The notes under the pieces: model-generated
What the model saw: the letters and a program-made list of their open reading frames with translations, nothing else
The model's database searches: none
What the model was told of the DNA's origin: nothing
Shown here: one piece after another, positions 52,701 through 57,966 of the stretch
Position numbering within the stretch: the first letter of the stretch is position 1
Layout of the letters: every line of letters starts with the position of its first letter
NCBI GenBank assembly: GCA_017557405.1
Contig: JAFYYV010000050.1
Location: forward strand, 1 to 57,966
Direction of reading: 5' to 3'
Source of the DNA: Prevotella sp.
GTDB lineage: Bacteria; Bacteroidota; Bacteroidia; Bacteroidales; Bacteroidaceae
DNA length: 57,966 bases
Position numbers and translations under genes: made by a program

Positions 52701-55700
52701 AACGAGCGCGGACCTTATAACTTCAACCCCGACCTCGCACAAGATGGAACGCTCAACAATCCCATGCAGCACTGGGGAGGTATGATGCGAAAGCTCGACA
52801 CCAACGACTTCGAAGCCGCCAACGTGGAGTACATCGAGTTCTGGTTGATGGACCCCTTCATCTACACCAACCGTCAGGCTGATGCCGCCGAATATGGAGG
52901 CGACTTCTACATCAACCTGGGTGAGGTGAGCGAAGACATCCTGCGCGATGGAAAGAAGTTCGATGAGAGTGGAATGCCTGTGAACGGCGCCCAGAACTTC
53001 ACCTTCACGCATTGGGGAAAGATTCCCGTGCAGACCAACGAGAACTACGCCTTTGCCACCAGCACGGGCAGTCGTGAGCGTCAGGACCTCGGTCTCAACG
53101 GTTTGAACAACGAAGAGGAACGCGCCTTCGAGACCTATCAGGACTTCCTTTCGGCCATCCAAGGAAAGGTCTCGCCGGCTGTGTTCGACTCCATCATGAA
53201 CGACCCTGCCAACGACGACTACCACTATTTCCGTGGACGCGACTACGACCAGATTCAGGCCAGCATCCTGCGTCGATACAAATACATCAACAACCCGCAA
53301 GGCAACTCGCCCGACACCGAGAGCCGCACCGAGAGCTACGACACTTCGTATAAGACCTCGCCCGACATCGAGGACATCAACCAAGACCACACGCTCAACG
53401 AGTACGAGAAATACTACCAGTATCATGTCTCCTTGCGTCCGCAAGACCTCGTGGTAGGACAGAACTACATCGTTGACAAGCGCGAGGCGGAGCCGACCCT
53501 TCGAAACGGTAACACCGACCATGTAACGTGGTATCAGTTCCGCATCCCCATCAAGGAATACGAGCGCCGTGTGGGTTCCATCAACGATTTTACCAGCATC
53601 CGCTTCATGCGAATGTTCCTCACGGGTTTCCAGCGTCCTGTTGTGCTTCGTTTCGGAACGCTCGAGCTGGTGTATGGCAAATGGCGCATCTACGAGCAGA
53701 ACATCGACAATTCGGCTTCCCAGTCGGGACGTCTTTCGGTCAGCGCCGTCAACATCGAGGAGAACAACGACAAGATTCCCGTCAACTACGTGCTGCCTCC
53801 TGGCATACGCCGCGATACCGACCCCACGCAGTCGCAACTCGTCGAGAGCAACGAGCAGGCACTCGATATGGTGGTCACCAACCTTGCCAACGGTGAGGGA
53901 AAAGCCGTCTATAAGAACACGACCATCGACATGCGGCAGTACAAACGCATCCAGATGTTCGTACACGCCAACGCCCTCGAGCAGAACACCACCAACCTTG
54001 CCGACAACCAGCTCGCTGTCTTCATCCGTTTGGGAAGCGACTACAAGAGCAACTACTACGAATATGAGATTCCGTTGAAGCTCACCGCGCCCGGCAACAA
54101 CTACAACCGCTATTCGATTGCCGACTGCCGAGCCGTGTGGCCCGAGGAGAACATGCTTGACGTTCCGCTCAGCATCTTCACACAGATCAAGAAACAACGC
54201 AACATTGCGAAGGCGCAAGGTTCTGCGTCCTATAATCGCGTCTTCTCGATGTACGACGAGGACCGCCCACAGAACAAGATCAGCATCATGGGTAACCCCA
54301 CGCTGGGCGAGGTGAAGACGATGGTCATCGGCGTGCGCAACCTGAGTGCTCAGGAGAAGAGCGGTGAGATTTGGGTGAACGAGCTGCGTCTGAAGGAATA
54401 CAACAACGAAGGTGGATGGGCTGCACAAGGAAACCTCAACATGCAGCTCTCCGACTTTGGCTCTGTGAACGTGCAGGGACGCTACACCTCCGAGGGCTTC
54501 GGTGGACTCGAAGAGAGCGTGGCCACTCGTTCCAACGACGATTTCAAGACCTATTCCGTCACCGCCAGCCTTGAGCTTGGCAAGTTCTTCCCCGACAAGG
54601 CGAAGGTTTCCGCACCGCTCTACTATTCGGTGTCAAAGGACGAGAAACGACCCAAGTACAACCCGCTCGACACCGATATGCGCCTCGGAGATGCCCTCGA
54701 TGCCGCCGAGGATTCCCATGAGCGCGACTCCATTCAGAGCATTGCCGTCAGCAAGACCACCAACACCAACTTCTCGCTCTCCAACGTGCGTGTGGGCATA
54801 CAGAACAAACGCCATCCCACGCCTGTCGACCCTGCCAACTTCTCGTTCACCTACAGCCACTCCCATCGCAACACGACGGGTGAGACGACCGTCTATGAGA
54901 ACGAGGACAACTGGAAGGGTTCCATGAGCTACAACTGGACGCCTGTGTTTAAACCCTTCGAGCCGTTCAAGAAAATCAAGAGCAAGTCGAAATACTACGA
55001 CATCCTCAAGCGATTCGGACTCAACTGGCTGCCGCAGAGCGTCGCCTTCAACACCGACATCCTCCGCAACTACTACGAGCTGCAGGAGCGCGATATGGAA
55101 ACCCTCACGATGGGAGGTGGCGGCAGCGGTCTGCCGTTGACCTTCAGCGAGCAGTTCCTCTGGAACCGCGATTTCTCTCTGCGTTGGGACCTCACGAAGA
55201 ACCTCCACATGAACTTCCAGAGTGCCACCCACGCAGAGATTGAGGAGCCCTACACGCCCGTCAACCGCAGTCTCTATCCCGACCAATACACCGCGTGGAA
55301 AGACTCCGTGAAGCAGAGCATGCGTTCTTTCGGAACGCCACTCGACTATCGCCAGTCGTTCCAGGCGCGCTATCAGCTGCCCCTCAATCTCATCCCCATC
55401 TTCGACTGGGTGACCGCCGATGCCTCCTACGACGCCAGCTACAACTGGATTCGTGGCACCGAGCTGGAAGACGGCACTTCGTTGGGCAACACCATCGCCA
55501 ACAACCGCACGTTCAACCTCAACGGCACCTTCAGTATGGAGAAGCTCTACAACCACATTCCGTTCCTGAAGAAGGCCAACGAACGCTTCAACAAGGAGCC
55601 GTCGAAGTCGGACATCGACAAGAAGAAGAAGGGGCGTGCCGACGCCAAGAAAAAGAAGGAAGAGGAGGAGAAGGCCAAGAGGGAGGCTGCCGCCAAGGGT

Positions 55701-57485
55701 GAGCAGACGGCTGCCAACGGTCAGGGTGCCGACGACAAGAAGGTTGAGCAGCAGAAGAAGGAGCTGCCGAAGAACCAGAAGAGTTTCGAGAAGGAAATCA
55801 CCCTGCTTCCCGACACCACCCTCGAGCTCAATCATGGAAAGAAGTCGAAGCGTCTGCGTGTGATGGCGAAGACCGCCGAGGGCAAGCAGTATGAGCTGAA
55901 GTTCAAGAAGTTGGACGACAACAAGATTCTCATTAAGAACAAGGTGGACTCCGCCCTCAAGTTGAAGGTCACCGTAACGCCCAAAGACCCGCTCGACGAC
56001 AAGCTCTGGTATAAGACCTCGCAGGCTGTCGCCCGACTGCTCATGTCGGTGCGCAATGTGGGCTTCACCTATCGCAACCAATATTCGATGTCGTTGCCGG
56101 GCTTCATGCCCACCGTAGGCGACGCCTTCGGACAGACACGCTCCACCAGCGTGATGGCTCCAGGACTCGACTTCGCGTTCGGAATGACGGGCGACTCGTT
56201 CATCGAGAGGGCTCGCGAGAACAACTGGCTCCTCATCTCCGATTCTGTGGCAACGCCAGCCACGAGCAACAAGACCGAGGACCTGCAGCTGCGCATGACG
56301 GTCGAGCCCGTCCGAAACTTCAAGATCGACCTCAATGCCTCGCGCACGATGACCACCGCCCGTTCCGTGCAGTACATGTATGCCGGCAACCCCACCACGC
56401 TGAGTGGAACCTTCACGATGACAACCATTTCGTTGGGCTCCGCCTTCGAAGGAACGGGCAACGCCAACAATGGCTACCGCAGTCGTACGTTCGAGAAATT
56501 CTGCCAGTCGCTCGATGGCTTCCGCGAGCGTGTGGAGGCGCAGTACACCTCGCTTACCTATCCTGTCACATCGCCCTACAGAGGACAGCCCTTCAACCCC
56601 GAGTACGGACAGGTGGGCCGCTACAGCGCCGATGTCATGATTCCTGCGTTCCTCTCCACCTACACCTCCATAGGTGGCAAGTCGCTCGACATCTTCCCCG
56701 CACTCACCCGACTGCTCCCCAACTGGACCATCCGCTACAGCGGACTCAGCAAGGTGCCTTGGTTCCGCGACCACTTCAAGTCGGTGAACCTCAACCACTC
56801 CTACAAGTCCATCTACGCCGTGGGTTCCTACTCTTCGTTCTCCACCTTCCAAGAGGTGTTCAACGGGCTCGGATTCATCTCCGACGCCACCTCAGGAAGC
56901 CCTGTGCCATCATCCATGTTCAACGTCTCCACCGTCTCCATCAACGAGTCGTTCTCGCCGTTGCTCGGACTTGACATCACCTTCCTCAACAACCTCACGA
57001 CGAAGATTGAATACCGCACCACACGCGTGCTCAACCTCTCGATGACGTCCATACAGCTCAACGAATCGACCAGCAACGACCTCGTTATCGGAGCAGGCTA
57101 TAAGGTCAACGACTTCAACCTCTTCGGCCGCGGTGGCCGTCGTGCAGCGAAAGGCTCCTCCAAGGGCAACAGCTCCGACAACCGACAGCAGTCGTCCACC
57201 TCGAAGAGCAAGTCCACTGCCAACCACGACCTCAACATGCGACTCGACCTCTCGCTTCGCAAGCAGGCCGCCATCTGCCGCGACATCGCCACGATGACCT
57301 CTTCGGCATCCAGTGGAAACACGGCGTTCAAACTCTCGCTGCAGGCCGACTACACGCTCTCCAAGCTCCTCACGATGACCTTCTACTACGACCGTCAGAC
57401 CAACACGCCGTTGCTCTCTTCCAGCAGCTATCCCACCACCACGCAAGACTTCGGCTTCGCCCTCAAAGTCTCGCTCACGAGATAA
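49755..57485 (+). CDS. sprA: Cell-surface translocon SprA (Sov) of the type IX secretion system
   Basis: A 2,576-residue outer-membrane protein, the giant 36-stranded barrel through which type IX substrates leave the cell. An N-terminal membrane-type leader (YVVMLVLLVISLAGYAVSV) is followed by a Gln/Asn/Gly-rich segment with three QQGNN repeats. The family region with DSQNLKLKYDGKEDEIVKLVEGG comes next, then many beta-strand segments. The C terminus DFGFALKVSLTR is a typical barrel end. Two unusual parts stand out: the QQGNN repeats and a Lys/Glu-rich stretch at about residues 1953-2015 (KKKKGRADAKKKKEEEEKAK), probably a loop. No other type IX genes are in the window; the BspA-like protein at 349 is a possible substrate. 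Confidence 0.96.
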   Translation: MKRGSRTYVVMLVLLVISLAGYAVSVPYFQDDPRRQQRQQPTPQQRGNTNQQGNNQQGNNQQGNNPRRRVANQQQNTVIEQPILDNEDSIPDSLLHPRWPIQRTTPITFSDLRQNPMDLNRPENMQQKVEYNDTIERYVIGNKVGNTWLAAPIMMTPEEYMNYTTQQEMRKFFRSKNDEIYQTKGKEKFDFTDMHFELGPAEKIFGPGGVRIKTQGTAELKFGATMKNIENPSLPVRNRKTTTMDFDEKINLSVNGRVGDKVNMNLNYNTEATMDFDSQNLKLKYDGKEDEIVKLVEGGNVSFPSNSSLVKGASSLFGLRTDLQFGKLQLQLVASQKKSATKSVSSRGGVQLTPFEIDAANYEENRHFFLSQFFRDKYDAGMKTLPNLTTGVKINRLEVWVTNKTGNTNNTRSIIALTDLGESSRISNPRWSPTGVQVPSNDANNEYRAMVNDYVNARNIDQTSTVLDQQANLTGGTDYEKLQSARLLNSSEYTVNTALGYISLKMSLQTDQVLAVAYEYTYGGQTYQVGEFASDVTDVSQALFVKALKNTSNNPSQGNWDLMMKNVYYLATNVEKNKFRLDVKFQSDTAGVYITYLPEPQVKDQTLIKVLGADRLDNNMKAHPNGYFDFVEGYTVSNGRVFFPEAEPFGQYLLDYLVQKGVSRDVAAKYAFTELYDSTKTIAKQIAEKDKFVLMGQFRGTSANVISLGADNVPQGSVHVVAGGVELTEGSDYSVDYSAGEVTILNQSILDAETPVSASYESNTDYGQTRKTMFGVNWAYDFSKNFQMSGTLQHLTEQALTTKVAMGAEPLNNTLWGVNLNWKKESQWLTNMLDKIPFLHVTQPSNISFNAEFAQLIAGQSHGTQDNASYIDDFEDTKNSIDVSAPTTWMLSSVPTMFPNYDDKTSLKSGFDRSLLAWYSIDPLFTRRSSSLTPGHIKSDLEQLSNHYVREVYVRELFPNRDLSSYSGATSMLSVLNLAYYPNERGPYNFNPDLAQDGTLNNPMQHWGGMMRKLDTNDFEAANVEYIEFWLMDPFIYTNRQADAAEYGGDFYINLGEVSEDILRDGKKFDESGMPVNGAQNFTFTHWGKIPVQTNENYAFATSTGSRERQDLGLNGLNNEEERAFETYQDFLSAIQGKVSPAVFDSIMNDPANDDYHYFRGRDYDQIQASILRRYKYINNPQGNSPDTESRTESYDTSYKTSPDIEDINQDHTLNEYEKYYQYHVSLRPQDLVVGQNYIVDKREAEPTLRNGNTDHVTWYQFRIPIKEYERRVGSINDFTSIRFMRMFLTGFQRPVVLRFGTLELVYGKWRIYEQNIDNSASQSGRLSVSAVNIEENNDKIPVNYVLPPGIRRDTDPTQSQLVESNEQALDMVVTNLANGEGKAVYKNTTIDMRQYKRIQMFVHANALEQNTTNLADNQLAVFIRLGSDYKSNYYEYEIPLKLTAPGNNYNRYSIADCRAVWPEENMLDVPLSIFTQIKKQRNIAKAQGSASYNRVFSMYDEDRPQNKISIMGNPTLGEVKTMVIGVRNLSAQEKSGEIWVNELRLKEYNNEGGWAAQGNLNMQLSDFGSVNVQGRYTSEGFGGLEESVATRSNDDFKTYSVTASLELGKFFPDKAKVSAPLYYSVSKDEKRPKYNPLDTDMRLGDALDAAEDSHERDSIQSIAVSKTTNTNFSLSNVRVGIQNKRHPTPVDPANFSFTYSHSHRNTTGETTVYENEDNWKGSMSYNWTPVFKPFEPFKKIKSKSKYYDILKRFGLNWLPQSVAFNTDILRNYYELQERDMETLTMGGGGSGLPLTFSEQFLWNRDFSLRWDLTKNLHMNFQSATHAEIEEPYTPVNRSLYPDQYTAWKDSVKQSMRSFGTPLDYRQSFQARYQLPLNLIPIFDWVTADASYDASYNWIRGTELEDGTSLGNTIANNRTFNLNGTFSMEKLYNHIPFLKKANERFNKEPSKSDIDKKKKGRADAKKKKEEEEKAKREAAAKGEQTAANGQGADDKKVEQQKKELPKNQKSFEKEITLLPDTTLELNHGKKSKRLRVMAKTAEGKQYELKFKKLDDNKILIKNKVDSALKLKVTVTPKDPLDDKLWYKTSQAVARLLMSVRNVGFTYRNQYSMSLPGFMPTVGDAFGQTRSTSVMAPGLDFAFGMTGDSFIERARENNWLLISDSVATPATSNKTEDLQLRMTVEPVRNFKIDLNASRTMTTARSVQYMYAGNPTTLSGTFTMTTISLGSAFEGTGNANNGYRSRTFEKFCQSLDGFRERVEAQYTSLTYPVTSPYRGQPFNPEYGQVGRYSADVMIPAFLSTYTSIGGKSLDIFPALTRLLPNWTIRYSGLSKVPWFRDHFKSVNLNHSYKSIYAVGSYSSFSTFQEVFNGLGFISDATSGSPVPSSMFNVSTVSINESFSPLLGLDITFLNNLTTKIEYRTTRVLNLSMTSIQLNESTSNDLVIGAGYKVNDFNLFGRGGRRAAKGSSKGNSSDNRQQSSTSKSKSTANHDLNMRLDLSLRKQAAICRDIATMTSSASSGNTAFKLSLQADYTLSKLLTMTFYYDRQTNTPLLSSSSYPTTTQDFGFALKVSLTR
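49905..49949 (+). repeat. 15-bp tandem repeats encoding QQGNN in sprA
   Basis: Three units of CAGCAGGGTAACAAT type (third-base changes between copies) encode three QQGNN pentapeptides after the SprA leader. Confidence 0.85.
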
Positions 57486-57712
57486 CCCTTTCAGTAGTGC
57501 ACTCCTGCCTCCTTGCTTCTTCCGTCGCCTCTTTTGGTTAATAGATTAGTTTTTTAATATTTTAATATTTTAATTTTTTAATTGTTCGAAGGAACTTCAG
57601 AATCTCGCCTGCGCGCTTGGCAAATAATCCATCATCCCTCTTCCATTTTTCACTACAAAGATACAAAAAATAAACATTGCCTCCAAATTTCATAGTAAAA
57701 AATCTTTACATT
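57486..57712. other. Gene-free region after sprA
   Basis: Contains iterated TTTTAATATTTTAAT words at 57550-57580 and a minus-strand -7 box (TATCTTTG at 57663-57656) with no gene downstream of it on that strand before sprA. I see no gene. Confidence 0.5.
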
Positions 57713-57800
57713 ATCAAAGGCCGCAAATAAGGATGTCATTTGTGGTCTTTGACCACCTCAAAGCTATGCAATGAGACGGTCATTGCTAGTCTTTTGCGCA
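57713..57800. repeat. 22-bp periodic array D, four units
   Basis: Units start at 57713, 57735, 57757 and 57779. The second reads GTCATTTGTGGTCTTTGAC, the third CTCAAAGCTATGCAATGAG, the same words as arrays A-C. Centre words are GCCGC, GTGGT, CTATG and CTAGT. The next 22 bases are only weakly similar. Confidence 0.8.
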
Positions 57801-57899
57801 ATCAAAACGAAGTTAGCGGAAAGACCGCAAGTTCAAGATAGAAGTGCAATTTCTTGGTGCGGTATACCCAGATAATCTATACCAGAAAACACCGAGGGG

Positions 57900-57923
57900 T
57901 CAGGGGGCGAGCAGCCCCCCTGA
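57900..57923. other. Strong GC-rich hairpin near the right edge
   Basis: TCAGGGGGC, a 5-base loop and GCCCCCCTGA pair almost perfectly in otherwise AT-rich DNA. There is no T-run after it, so it is not a classical terminator. It may be another repeat family whose context is cut by the window edge. Confidence 0.45.
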
Positions 57924-57966
57924 GACAGGGAATCAACTGGCAATGCATATAAAAAGAAAATGGGAG

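Noticed and set aside
51024-54428. A very long open frame on the minus strand inside sprA (over 1,100 codons)
   Set aside because: It is antisense to a clear gene. The translation is low-information (rich in Val, His, Arg, Leu) with no motif, as expected when a gene of strong codon bias is read backwards.
54633-56852. Another long minus-strand open frame within sprA
   Set aside because: Same reason: no family pattern, fully covered by sprA.

Overview
This window is a chromosomal segment of a Bacteroidota bacterium, most likely a Prevotella-like member of the Bacteroidales. The signs are a giant sprA gene of the type IX secretion system next to ruvA, a BspA-like leucine-rich surface protein with a type IX-like tail, genes without clear Shine-Dalgarno sequences, and many starts preceded by the Bacteroidota -7 box TAnnTTTG, usually with TTTG 18-20 bases further upstream. 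I cannot name the species. No tRNA, rRNA, CRISPR array or intact insertion sequence was seen. Layout: (1) 1-4300: a repeat-rich left edge, the BspA-like protein, and a minus-strand pair of an ABC-type ATPase and a DUF4435 TOPRIM-like protein that resembles the PARIS defence pair. (2) 4300-11400: an AraC regulator, then a minus-strand operon dxs-trkA-trkH-manA. (3) 11400-17200: a small secreted protein, aminopeptidase C, a RecD-like helicase, a tiny membrane ORF, DUF3822 and rsmD. (4) 17200-25700: a long minus-strand set running from a twin-domain SGNH esterase through a secreted protein, dnaG, a membrane-anchored tetratricopeptide-like protein, queD and queE to cardiolipin synthase. (5) 26300-32450: a methyltransferase, two unknown proteins, and an etfB-etfA-small membrane protein-acyl-CoA dehydrogenase operon with a terminator. 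(6) 32600-40240: superoxide dismutase, a lipoprotein, a beta-barrel protein, a DUF4298 pseudogene remnant, an ADP-ribosylglycohydrolase, purN, nadB, a membrane protein and a PBP4-type carboxypeptidase. (7) 41280-48840: a minus-strand BlaI-BlaR1/TonB regulatory pair with an unknown partner, an esterase plus metallo-beta-lactamase-fold pair, and diaminopimelate dehydrogenase. (8) 49100-57966: ruvA, sprA and a repeat-rich right edge. Most genes are ordinary housekeeping genes; the unusual content is the repetitive DNA. Four intergenic regions carry arrays of exact 22-bp period (20 units in all) built on a palindromic frame TCA-N11-TGA with interchangeable centre words. At least two large gaps also hold AT-rich cores flanked by imperfect inverted arms. 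Separately, two families of short intergenic repeats have entered genes in frame: one encodes Thr/Asn/Gln/Pro-rich peptides inside ManA, Dxs, Cls, QueE, DnaG and a tetratricopeptide-like protein, and a GC-rich palindrome encodes Pro/Arg/Gly/Ser-rich peptides twice inside the RecD-like helicase. These repeat systems are the strongest candidates for something undescribed.
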